40,680 nucleotides of DNA, taken from assembly GCA_964570205.1 (NCBI GenBank), contig CAZMXI010000013.1, forward strand, positions 1 to 40,680. The letters are read 5' to 3'. The notes under the pieces were generated by a model. The model was not told where the DNA came from. It saw only the letters and a list, made by a program, of their open reading frames with translations, and did no database searches. How positions within the stretch are numbered: position 1 is the stretch's first letter; each line of letters opens with the position of its first letter. A program made the translations under genes and the position numbers. This DNA comes from CAZMXI01 sp964570205 (lineage in GTDB: Bacteria; Planctomycetota; Phycisphaerae; Tepidisphaerales; Tepidisphaeraceae). Positions 24,122-31,679 of the stretch are shown here, piece by piece.

Positions 24122-25564
24122 TTAGCCAACGCTTCCCTCGAGGCTGACGCCAAGCAGCTTCTGCGCTTCCACCGCGAACTCCATCGGCAACTCGCGGAAG
24201 ACCTCCTTGCAGAAGCCGTTGACGATGATGTTGACCGCGTCCTCCAGCGAGATGCCGCGAGTCTTGCAGTAGAAAAGCTGGTCCTCGCCGATCTTGCTCG
24301 TGGAGGCCTCGTGCTCCACCCTGGCCGACGTGTTCATCACCTCGATATAAGGGCTGGTGTGCGCCCCGCACTTGTCGCCCAGCAGCAAGGAGTCGCACTG
24401 GGTGTAATTGCGGGCGTTCTCGGCGTTCTTCAGAACCTTCACCAGGCCTCGGTACGTGTTCTGCCCGAAACCCGCCGAAATGCCCTTGCTGACGATCGTG
24501 CTCTTCGTGTTCTTCCCGATGTGGATCATCTTCGTGCCGGTGTCGGCCTGCTGACGATGATTGGTCAACGCCACCGAGTAGAACTCCCCGACCGAGTTGT
24601 CGTCTTGCAGGATGCAGCTCGGGTACTTCCACGTGATCGCCGACCCGGTTTCCACCTGAGTCCAGGAAATCTTCGAATTGACCCCGCGGCACGCCCCCCT
24701 CTTGGTCACGAAATTGTAGATGCCGCCCTTTCCTTCCTTGTCGCCGGGATACCAGTTCTGCACTGTCGAATACTTGATCTGCGCGTTGTCCATCGCCACC
24801 AACTCGACCACCGCGGCGTGCAACTGGTTCTCATCGCGCTGAGGCGCGGTGCACCCTTCAAGATAGCTGACGTAGGCGCCTTCCTCGGCCACGATCAGCG
24901 TACGCTCAAATTGGCCGGAGTTCCGGGCGTTGATGCGGAAATAGGTGCTCAATTCCATCGGGCAACGCACGCCCTTGGGCACGTAGCAGAACGTGCCGTC
25001 GCTGAAGACGGCCGAATTCAACGTGGCAAAGTAGTTGTCGGAATAGGGCACCACCGAACCCATGTACTTCTTGACGAGCTCGGGATGCTTCTGCACCGCC
25101 TCGCCGAACGAACAGAAAATGATCCCCAACTCCGACAGCTTCTCGCTGAAGGTGGTGGCAACCGAGACACTGTCGAAGACGGCGTCAACCGCCACCCCGG
25201 CCAGGATTTCTCGCTCGTGCAGGGGAATGCCCAGCTTCTCGTAAGTCTTGAGCAGTTCAGGATCTACTCCATCCAGACTCTTGGCGGTGGGCTTCTTGGG
25301 GGCCGAGTAGTAGATTGTGCCCTGATAGTCGATCGGCGGGTAGCTTACCTTGGCCCAGTTCGGCTCCGCCATGGTCAGCCAGTGGCGATAGGCCTTCAGA
25401 CGCCATTCGAGCAGCCAGGCGGGTTCCTTCTTCTTGGCCGAGATGAATCGGACGATTTCTTCATTCAAACCAGGGGGCGCGGTATCTGCCTCAATATCTG
25501 TGACAAATCCCCACTTGTACTCGCGGTTGGCAAGCTCCTGAATTTCCGTTGCTTCTGTCGGCAT
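24122..25564 (-). CDS. sufB: Fe-S cluster assembly protein SufB
   Basis: A 480-residue SufB, the subunit on which persulfide sulfur and iron are assembled. Family blocks include YKWGFVTDIEADTAPPGLNE, PAWLLEWRLKAYRHW, LGIIFCSFGEAVQKHPELVK, TFCYVPKGVRCPMELSTYFR, GCTAPQRDENQLHAAVVELV, TKRGACRGVNSKISWTQVE and the C-terminal EDQLFYCKTRGISLEDAVN, which carries the catalytic Cys. The protein ends LPMEFAVEAQKLLGVSLEGS, so it is complete. It is the first gene of the minus-strand suf operon. GAGG precedes the ATG, and a TATAAT promoter and a palindrome lie 86-135 bases upstream. Confidence 0.97.
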   Translation of the reverse strand: MPTEATEIQELANREYKWGFVTDIEADTAPPGLNEEIVRFISAKKKEPAWLLEWRLKAYRHWLTMAEPNWAKVSYPPIDYQGTIYYSAPKKPTAKSLDGVDPELLKTYEKLGIPLHEREILAGVAVDAVFDSVSVATTFSEKLSELGIIFCSFGEAVQKHPELVKKYMGSVVPYSDNYFATLNSAVFSDGTFCYVPKGVRCPMELSTYFRINARNSGQFERTLIVAEEGAYVSYLEGCTAPQRDENQLHAAVVELVAMDNAQIKYSTVQNWYPGDKEGKGGIYNFVTKRGACRGVNSKISWTQVETGSAITWKYPSCILQDDNSVGEFYSVALTNHRQQADTGTKMIHIGKNTKSTIVSKGISAGFGQNTYRGLVKVLKNAENARNYTQCDSLLLGDKCGAHTSPYIEVMNTSARVEHEASTSKIGEDQLFYCKTRGISLEDAVNIIVNGFCKEVFRELPMEFAVEAQKLLGVSLEGSVG

Positions 25565-25649
25565 TTCCGGCCTCTAAAGCTCTGTGAGTTAGCGACTTCC
25601 GAGTATAGGACCGCCCGCCAATGCGATGCTCTTGTCCTCGAAACACCCC

Positions 25650-25678
25650 ATTATATCCACCCAGCACGCTTCTGTCGC
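25650..25678 (-). promoter_or_regulatory. Promoter of the suf operon
   Basis: On the minus strand GCGACA (complement of 25673-25678; 4/6 to TTGACA) is followed after exactly 17 bases by a perfect TATAAT (complement of 25650-25655). The start of transcription would be near 25643, giving a leader of about 80 bases before the sufB ATG. It is one of the best sigma70-like matches in the window. Confidence 0.6.
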
Positions 25679-25684
25679 GTTAGT

Positions 25685-25699
25685 TGAGATTGAATCTCA
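25685..25699. promoter_or_regulatory. 7-1-7 palindrome (Fur-like operator candidate) between sufB and a divergent gene
   Basis: TGAGATT-G-AATCTCA is a perfect 7-1-7 inverted repeat. The Fur box core TGATAAT-N-ATTATCA has the same layout, and this site agrees with it at 5 of 7 positions in each arm. It ends 6 bases upstream of the suf -35 hexamer and lies 140 bases before the start of the divergent membrane protein. The known iron or redox control of SUF genes in other bacteria (Fur, IscR) makes an operator likely; the actual regulator is unknown. Confidence 0.55.
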
Positions 25700-25838
25700 T
25701 GCTCTGCATGGCGACTTCGTACGGCTCGTTCTCCTCACGCCACGCGGACAACACGTAAGCGCATGCTGCGATGCGCATTACACTCATACTGACGCATTAT
25801 ACTTGCCCATACCCGCCCGGCACATACACTCGCGGTTT

Positions 25839-26540
25839 ATGCCCGGCCCGGTTCTTGACTACTCGGCATCGCCCACCCGCGCCCGGCATCTTACGGCCCG
25901 CGCCTTGCTCCAGCGGTATGATACCTCCGGACGGCTCAAAGCGGCAGGAGTACTTGGTATCGGCGCTGTGTCGTCATTCATCGGCCCGGCCATCCTCGCG
26001 GCCTTCGCCCGCATGATCCTCTTCCGCTTCGAGTACTTCGGCGGGCCAAGCTGGCTGCTGATGTTCAACCTTGCGTGGATCATCCTCACGCCCCTTCTGC
26101 TTTTCGCCGAATGGCGTACCCGCGGCCAGTTCCTGATGGACGAGATGCGCGCCCAAGGCTACGGCGGCGACCTCTCGACTGGCTCGCGCGGTGAATGGGA
26201 GCTTCGGGCCAACACGGCCTTCGCAGCCTTCTTCATCGAGGCAATGCTGTTCGCCCCACGTCTGATCATCTCGGCCGTCTCCCAGCTCAGAGCCCGCTCA
26301 GCCCTGGGCAAGGTCGACCTGGATCGCGCCGCCGAACTGCTCCTGCGACTGCTGCTGACCGGCGAAAGCGTCGAGACCGACTCCCTCCGAAAACCGAGTG
26401 AATCGGCCGATTCGTTTCGCGTCGCCCTGCGCTTCCTGCACTTCTACGACTGGATCGATTTGGGACAGAAAGGCGATCGTGTGTGGATGCTGACCACCGC
26501 CCGGGAGACCCTCAGCGCGGCTGTGGCTGCTGCCCGTTAG
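25839..26540 (+). CDS. Membrane protein with a winged-helix-like C-terminus, function unknown
   Basis: A 233-residue protein of no family I recognise. The start at 25839 (MPGPVLDYSASPTRARHLTA) is preferred; earlier in-frame codons from 25626 overlap the suf control region and look non-coding. Two hydrophobic segments are visible (about residues 40-60, VLGIGAVSSFIGPAILAAFA; and about 75-95, WLLMFNLAWIILTPLLLFAE). A third weaker one lies near ANTAFAAFFIEAMLFAPRLI. The last 70 residues look like a winged helix: helix AAELLLRLLL, a turn, helix SFRVALRFLHFYDWI, then a short wing DLGQKGDRVWMLT. It is divergent from sufB across the palindrome and converges on the exonuclease gene with a 29-base overlap. 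A role in sensing or regulation is only an inference. Confidence 0.7.
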   Translation: MPGPVLDYSASPTRARHLTARALLQRYDTSGRLKAAGVLGIGAVSSFIGPAILAAFARMILFRFEYFGGPSWLLMFNLAWIILTPLLLFAEWRTRGQFLMDEMRAQGYGGDLSTGSRGEWELRANTAFAAFFIEAMLFAPRLIISAVSQLRARSALGKVDLDRAAELLLRLLLTGESVETDSLRKPSESADSFRVALRFLHFYDWIDLGQKGDRVWMLTTARETLSAAVAAAR

Positions 26541-27390
26541 CGATGGGCAGCGGTCCCACCCGCCTTAATCGAACAACTCGTTCCAGCTTGAACGTGCGGC
26601 GGTCGTTTCTTAGGTGGCAGTGGGCCACCAGCAGCAGTTCGCCTTTGGACCGGCGGACGTGCAGGGGTTGGATCACACGACAGGTGCGCTGGCCGCCGCT
26701 GTCCACGTACTCCATTTCAACGGGACAGGCAGACTCAATCGCTTCTTCCAGCTCCAGCGGAAGGACGGCGGAGCCGCCAACGCGCGCAAGGTCAATCATC
26801 CCACCCTGCTGCCCGAGCACATCGCACAGGGGCAATCCATAGCCCCCGACGGGTTCGAGGAGCCTTTCCAGGACGGCCGCCGTGGTGAGAGCGTCGGCCA
26901 GGGCACGGTGCGAGGTCACAGGGGCCACTCCGAGGCGTCGCGCCAGGACAGGCAGGGAGTTGCCGCCTCGCCCGAAACGTCGGCGGGCGATGCGTACGGT
27001 ATCCAGGACCGGGCCATCGGCAAGGCATGGGCCAAGGTTCATGCCGCACTTGTGAAATTCTGCGTTCAGGAAAGACAGGTCAAAAATGATGTTATGGCCG
27101 AGGATGGCCGCACCCTCCAGCAGCCGCATCAGCGATGGCAACTGCTGCGAGAATAATGGTTTGTCGAAGACCATTTCCTGCGTGATGCCGGTGAGGGCGG
27201 TCACGCCGGCGCTGATCCGGCGCTGGGGATTGATGAGTTGCTCGTAAGTCTCGACCACCCGTCCGCCTTCAATGCGGGCGACGCCGATTTCGATCACCCT
27301 GTGGCCGAACAAAGCCGAGACCCCGGTCGTCTCCGTATCGACCACGGCGATCGGTATCTCGCGCAGGGGTTGGACTAGGCTGAACCGCAT
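26512..27390 (-). CDS. DEDDh 3'-5' exonuclease (DnaQ-like) fused to a WYL-like domain
   Basis: The N-terminal 170 residues are a DnaQ/PolC-type exonuclease: Exo I AVVDTETTG with D and E metal ligands, Exo II GHNIIFDLSFLNAEF, and Exo III SHRALADALTTA with His and Asp. Residues about 215-280 resemble a WYL domain: LEEAIESACPVEMEYVDSGG, then RVIQPLHVRRSKGELLLVAH, then RRTFKLERVVRLR. WYL folds bind nucleic acid or nucleotide ligands in many regulators and defence proteins. The start at 27390 (MRFSLVQPLREIPIAVVDTE) is chosen because the alternative ATG at 27408 lies inside a palindrome with a -10-like core. No good ribosome-binding site is seen at either. The 3' end overlaps that of the membrane-protein gene. 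Role in repair or proofreading is inferred. Confidence 0.88.
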   Translation of the reverse strand: MRFSLVQPLREIPIAVVDTETTGVSALFGHRVIEIGVARIEGGRVVETYEQLINPQRRISAGVTALTGITQEMVFDKPLFSQQLPSLMRLLEGAAILGHNIIFDLSFLNAEFHKCGMNLGPCLADGPVLDTVRIARRRFGRGGNSLPVLARRLGVAPVTSHRALADALTTAAVLERLLEPVGGYGLPLCDVLGQQGGMIDLARVGGSAVLPLELEEAIESACPVEMEYVDSGGQRTCRVIQPLHVRRSKGELLLVAHCHLRNDRRTFKLERVVRLRRVGPLPIANGQQPQPR

Positions 27391-27397
27391 AGGAACC

Positions 27398-27414
27398 GCC
27401 GCTATCATAGCGGC
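27398..27414. promoter_or_regulatory. 8-1-8 palindrome with embedded -10 element, upstream of the exonuclease-WYL gene
   Basis: GCCGCTAT-C-ATAGCGGC is a perfect palindrome. On the minus strand its centre reads TATGAT, a -10-like hexamer (27404-27409). The same arms occur at 40149-40165 before the sensor kinase gene. A -35 element is not evident. Confidence 0.5.
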
Positions 27415-27440
27415 CCTCGATTCAGGGATGTCCGGCGCGG

Positions 27441-28448
27441 CTAATCCGTAATCCGCGCCTGCATGGGCTGATCTTCCTGAACGAGCCGGCGCATGTACTC
27501 CTGGTAGGCACCATCAACAGCCTGGATATCCATGCCAAGGTAGTGCTCGATCATCGGCTTGACGGCGCGCCGGCTCCAGGGGGCCAGTGCGCGCGCATGG
27601 GTCCGCGTCGGGTCGTAAACCGTACCATCGGCGGTCTCGGCAAGCCATTTCTGGAGCGCCGGCCGATACCTGGCGTTGTCAGCTTCCCAAAGAAACCGCG
27701 CAAACGCCCAGCATTGGGCGTAGAAGGCGTCAATCTTGACGTTGGCCTCGCCGACGATGTCGCCGGCATGCATGGCGCAGAGCTTTTCCAGCGGGAGCAG
27801 ATCATTGCTCTCCGCGGCCTTGCGCAGCGAGTTGAATCGCACGGTGTTGACCGACAGGTTCCATCGCGGCAGGCGATCTTCGGTCCAGGAGACCGTCTCA
27901 AACATGCACGCCATGCCCTCTTCCAGGAACGGCGGGAGGCGGCCCTTGAAATGCCGTCCGGCAAACTGGTGCCAGCCCTCGTGGCTGGCCACGGCGAAGG
28001 TGGATTCGCGGCCAATGTAATACGCCACGTACCGATCGTGAACGGTGTACCCCCCGGATCGGATCTGCAGGAAAATCCTGGCGTCCGCGCCCGTGTATCG
28101 CTGCGTCCAGCGATCCCACTCCGCCCGGTTCCTGAAGATGTAACAGTCCAGCGGCCGCGGCGACGCCGGAACCTGCGGCGCGATCTGCCGGTACATGGTG
28201 ATGGCGCCTTCCATGATCCGCGGCAGCAGGCTCAGCACTTCCTCGTCGGTGATGGTAGTATGAATTCGATAGTGGCTGGACTCGATGATGCGGGCCTTCT
28301 GTTCGCCGAACGACCAATCGGCAATCTTGGCCGGCTCGACGGCATCGGGGCCTTGCCAATGACCCGCCTCCGGCTTGTTCGAGCAGCCGGCCGCCAGCAG
28401 AGCAATGTACAGGCTCAGGCCGGTCAGAACGCGTCCGAGTTTCAGCAT
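27441..28448 (-). CDS. Lipoprotein with HExxH zinc-metallopeptidase motif (DUF1570-like)
   Basis: A 335-residue protein with a lipoprotein signal (MLKLGRVLTGLSLYIALLAA then G-C22), so it should be anchored to a membrane by acylated C22. The central region contains FAVASHEGWHQF, a H156-E-x-x-H160 zinc motif, followed 16 residues later by FLEEGMACMFE, whose Glu is a good third ligand: the gluzincin layout of DUF1570 / peptidase-MA-like proteins. Around it are conserved-looking segments (YRIHTTITDEEVLSLLPRIM; LDCYIFRNRAEWDRWTQRYT). AAAGGG precedes the ATG. Substrate is unknown. The metallo-beta-lactamase-fold gene starts 93 bases away in the opposite direction, without evidence of a shared role. 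Confidence 0.8.
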   Translation of the reverse strand: MLKLGRVLTGLSLYIALLAAGCSNKPEAGHWQGPDAVEPAKIADWSFGEQKARIIESSHYRIHTTITDEEVLSLLPRIMEGAITMYRQIAPQVPASPRPLDCYIFRNRAEWDRWTQRYTGADARIFLQIRSGGYTVHDRYVAYYIGRESTFAVASHEGWHQFAGRHFKGRLPPFLEEGMACMFETVSWTEDRLPRWNLSVNTVRFNSLRKAAESNDLLPLEKLCAMHAGDIVGEANVKIDAFYAQCWAFARFLWEADNARYRPALQKWLAETADGTVYDPTRTHARALAPWSRRAVKPMIEHYLGMDIQAVDGAYQEYMRRLVQEDQPMQARITD

Positions 28449-28541
28449 GACAGCCCTTTCCCGACCATGGGAAGCTGCCTCACCGATTGACGGCGGGCTT
28501 CAAAGCCTCAAGAATGCCCCAACTCCAACAAGGCAGAACGC

Positions 28542-29225
28542 ATGGCATCCGTCCGCTTCGATATCATCAGCATCGGTACACTGAGCCGAAACCGCCTCTG
28601 GAACGAGCCCCAGCCGGTCCGGACTCCCCATGCCACCACAACGCTGGTCCGCAGCAGCGGACGCCATATCCTGATCGATCCCGGCCTGCCCGCCGTCGCC
28701 CTGGGCGCGAGGCTGTTTGAACGAACCGGCCTTCGCCCGGAGCAGATCGATACGGTTTTCCTCACAAATTTCCGCCCGAGCCATCGGGCGGGGCTGGCCC
28801 TGTTCGACAAGGCCAGGGTCTACATCCACGAACTCGAGCAGCAGACCCTGCAACAGCAGTTGGAAAACCTGCTGAATCAGGCGCCGCCCGAAGACATCGA
28901 TCGCCGCCATATCGAAGACGACATGCGCCTTCTCGACAGGCTCCTGCCCGCGGCCGATGAACTCGCGGAACAGGTGGACCTGTTTCCGCTGTTCGGCTAT
29001 ACGCCCGGCAACACCGGACTGTTGATTTCCGAGCCCACGGCGACAGTCCTGATCGCCGGAGACGCGGTGCCCACGCAGGAGCATTTCCTGGCTGGCCAGG
29101 TGCTGCCGGACGCCTACGACGTTCGGGCGGCCCAGGAGGCGTTGCGGGAGGTCTATGAGATCGCCGACCTGATCGTGCCAGGGCACGACAATGTCTTCTC
29201 AAATCCGCGCACGCACGGCTTCTAA
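28542..29225 (+). CDS. Metallo-beta-lactamase-fold protein with degenerate metal site
   Basis: A 227-residue cytosolic protein with the alpha-beta/beta-alpha layout of MBL-fold hydrolases: strands HILIDPGLPAVALG, LRPEQIDTVFLTN, then LFPLFGYTPGNTGLLIS, ATVLIAGDAVP and IADLIVPGHD. The active-site motif T-H-x-H-x-D-H reads T-N76-F-R78-P-S80-H81, so three of four ligands are changed. The His of the TPGHT motif is N157. Only H81, D174 (AGDAV) and H215 (VPGHD) remain. It is closest in layout to MBLAC1-type or GloB-like proteins. It probably cannot hold two zinc ions, so either a single-metal enzyme or a non-catalytic protein is more likely. Confidence 0.8.
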   Translation: MASVRFDIISIGTLSRNRLWNEPQPVRTPHATTTLVRSSGRHILIDPGLPAVALGARLFERTGLRPEQIDTVFLTNFRPSHRAGLALFDKARVYIHELEQQTLQQQLENLLNQAPPEDIDRRHIEDDMRLLDRLLPAADELAEQVDLFPLFGYTPGNTGLLISEPTATVLIAGDAVPTQEHFLAGQVLPDAYDVRAAQEALREVYEIADLIVPGHDNVFSNPRTHGF

Positions 29226-29364
29226 GTCGCCCGGGCCCTCGCAACCGGCTGCCTCGGCAGTGTGCCGAAACCGCGGGGTAAATTCAAGGTGAATCCGCAC
29301 CAAAATGCTGCGGAGTCGGGCGGCGGCTGGCCTGCTCGGCTGGAACCGCCTTCGAATGCCTCGA

Positions 29365-31527
29365 TCATCTGCCCGCCGTAAACAACCCTTTCGACCGTTC
29401 GATCAACGCCTTGGCCCGCTGGACCGGAATACGTTCCACATGGCCGTCCGCGAACGCCGCGTTGACCATGCCATCATGGGCCAAATCCACCTTCTCATGG
29501 ATGATCACCACTTCCGAGGGCCTGCGAATCGCACTCATCTTCCCGGAGCCGATATAGACATAGGAAGAGTTCTGGTTGATCCACTGTTCCACAGTCTGCT
29601 CCTGGCCCCGCGGCTGGATGGCCGCCGCGGGGCAGACATAGACCCGCTCTGCCTTCACGTACGGCCATGTTTCGGCCAGAGTGGCTGGCATAGCGTCTTT
29701 GTGGTCGTTGCTGTACAAGATGACGCCCATGCAAAGCTGCCGAAGATTGCTCATGCAGGCGGTTGCCATGGCGGCTTGGCGGGCGCTGGCCATCGCCGGC
29801 AGCAGCATCGGCATCCCGATCAGGTGGTGCATGCCCTGCCCGCCGAGCGCGTGCAGGGGGCTCGCCAGGGCGGTGCTGCCGGGAAACGGGCTGATGCCGC
29901 GCAGGTGCCAGCCGCTGTCGTCCGTCCAGGCAACCGTGCCGGCGGGGGCAAGAACCGGCATGATTTTCGTCAGCGGAGGGATGATCGGCTCGGGGATCTC
30001 CGCCCCGACCATATCCGCCATGCCGCTCATCACGCGGTTGACCGCCAGCAGGAACATGTAGCTGCCCTGAGCTGACTGTTTCAGGTCCATGAACTCGATC
30101 ATGCCGGCATTGGGGGTCGCCATGCCCTTGCGGAAGGCCACGAACGCATCGTTGTTCAGGATGGATTGACCCTTGCCCGCGCCCTCCACCGCCGCCAGCA
30201 GCGGCTGGGGATACAGGCTGGCATACCAGACGCCATCCTTCACCGCCCAGCAGGGCGCCACGCCGGGGATGGTGAGGTAGTGAACCGAAAGCCCGTTCAT
30301 CTTAACCTGCCGCATCTGGATGCGCGGGCCATGTCGCATCTCGCGGGCCAGTTCGGCGTTGACGATGTTCTCAAAGGCGGTCATCGCCTTCTCAAATCCG
30401 ACCGCGTTCTTCAGGCGGTTAGCCACAACGAACCCCAGCGACCCGGCTTGCTCAGGCGCCAGGAAGATGGCCCACTCATCCCCGATCGCCTCGACAACAT
30501 CCTTGCGCAGATCCACCCCCATCTGCTGCGAAACGGCGGCGACCATCTGTTCGACCTCCTGCCGGGCGCTGGGCTCAACCGCGCCGACCGCCGCCAGGAT
30601 CGCATCGATCAGCTTCCCCGCGTCGATGCGCTGCGCCGCCGCCCATGTGGCGGATCGGGGAATCAGCCTCAGCGTGTCATCCGACACCCCCCTGGTGTCG
30701 AACATCGCCTCAACCACCCCCGCCCGCGGCGCTGGCGCGCTGACGAAGGCATGGACGCCCCAGTCCTTGCCCTCAAAACCCGCGGTAAGAATCATCCCCT
30801 TGATGCCCTTGACACCCATGGCATCCCGCAGCCTTTGCCAGACCAGGTCATCCGGCCCGGCGTATCGGGCGGCAACCTGGTCGATCGCGCGAATGATCCC
30901 CTCGCCATCCGCCCAGACCGTCAGCAGCGCATCCTTCTGCACCTGCGCCAGCATCTGCTGGAACAGCCGGTTGTCGGCAAGAGTCGCCCGCGGCGCTGCG
31001 GCTTCGGGGTTGTTCCTCAGGCGGATCGGCCGGCCGACGCTGAGAATGACGATGTCGCCATTCTGGCCGATGGCGATGGGCACGGGCATCGCTTCCCTGC
31101 GTAGAAGCGGCTCGATCTGCCGCCGCAGCGCGGCCGAGTCCTCGCCGGCCCGGCAAAGCAGCGTGATGCGCGGCAGCGGGCCATCTTCCGTCAGCTCCAC
31201 GCCGCTGACAACCAGCGATGTCGGGTGCCGCCACATGGCCTGCGCCGCCGCCAGAATCGCCTTGACAGCCTGCTCCCCTTCTCCGCCGCCCATGCCTTGA
31301 ATTAACTCCGGAAGGGTCCGGTTGAACAGTTCCGGAATCGTGGAATGCTCCAGCACGGCCTTGAGGTTCGACTGGGCATACGCGGCGTCGGCGGCGGCTG
31401 TGCCGCTCCAGCCGACATAGATCAGCACCTCGTCGGCAATCTCATCCGCCATGGGCGGGGCGGCCGCGAGTCTGGGAACGAATGACAGTACGAGCACCAG
31501 CGTGGCTACGGCGATACTCTTGGTCAT
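29365..31527 (-). CDS. DUF3352-like secreted protein with C-terminal pseudopilin-type (H-X9-DG) domain
   Basis: A 720-residue exported protein (signal MTKSIAVATLVLVLSFVPRL, cleavage near AAAPP), with AAGGGAG before the ATG. Residues about 30-545 are repetitive alpha/beta sequence with the feel of DUF3352 proteins (paired segments such as VGWSGTAAADAAYAQSN and later QRIDAGKLIDAILAAVGAVE). From about residue 570 it turns into the soluble body of a planctomycete type II secretion pseudopilin: LLPAMASARQAAMATACMSN, LRQLCMGVILYSNDHKDAMP, a cysteine pair and HDGMVNAAFADGHVERI, an H-X9-DG motif. The N-terminal prepilin cleavage site and helix that normally precede this body are not next to it. The fusion is unusual; function is unknown. 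Confidence 0.75.
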   Translation of the reverse strand: MTKSIAVATLVLVLSFVPRLAAAPPMADEIADEVLIYVGWSGTAAADAAYAQSNLKAVLEHSTIPELFNRTLPELIQGMGGGEGEQAVKAILAAAQAMWRHPTSLVVSGVELTEDGPLPRITLLCRAGEDSAALRRQIEPLLRREAMPVPIAIGQNGDIVILSVGRPIRLRNNPEAAAPRATLADNRLFQQMLAQVQKDALLTVWADGEGIIRAIDQVAARYAGPDDLVWQRLRDAMGVKGIKGMILTAGFEGKDWGVHAFVSAPAPRAGVVEAMFDTRGVSDDTLRLIPRSATWAAAQRIDAGKLIDAILAAVGAVEPSARQEVEQMVAAVSQQMGVDLRKDVVEAIGDEWAIFLAPEQAGSLGFVVANRLKNAVGFEKAMTAFENIVNAELAREMRHGPRIQMRQVKMNGLSVHYLTIPGVAPCWAVKDGVWYASLYPQPLLAAVEGAGKGQSILNNDAFVAFRKGMATPNAGMIEFMDLKQSAQGSYMFLLAVNRVMSGMADMVGAEIPEPIIPPLTKIMPVLAPAGTVAWTDDSGWHLRGISPFPGSTALASPLHALGGQGMHHLIGMPMLLPAMASARQAAMATACMSNLRQLCMGVILYSNDHKDAMPATLAETWPYVKAERVYVCPAAAIQPRGQEQTVEQWINQNSSYVYIGSGKMSAIRRPSEVVIIHEKVDLAHDGMVNAAFADGHVERIPVQRAKALIERSKGLFTAGR

Positions 31528-31679
31528 GGCTTGCTCCCTTCAGATGCAAATGGAACAGCCACGGACGTGCCGGGCGGCCGCCGATGAAACACAAGTCTCA
31601 CCGGCGAATCGTCGGGGCGTTCGTGGCTGTCCTTCTCCGGATCGGGCTATTCTACAGGGTTGTCGATTTGCTGTCTCGA

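Noticed and set aside
25626..25838. N-terminal extension of the divergent membrane protein
   Set aside because: It covers the suf control region and palindrome and has low-complexity, non-coding-like composition; the start at 25839 begins the protein-like part.
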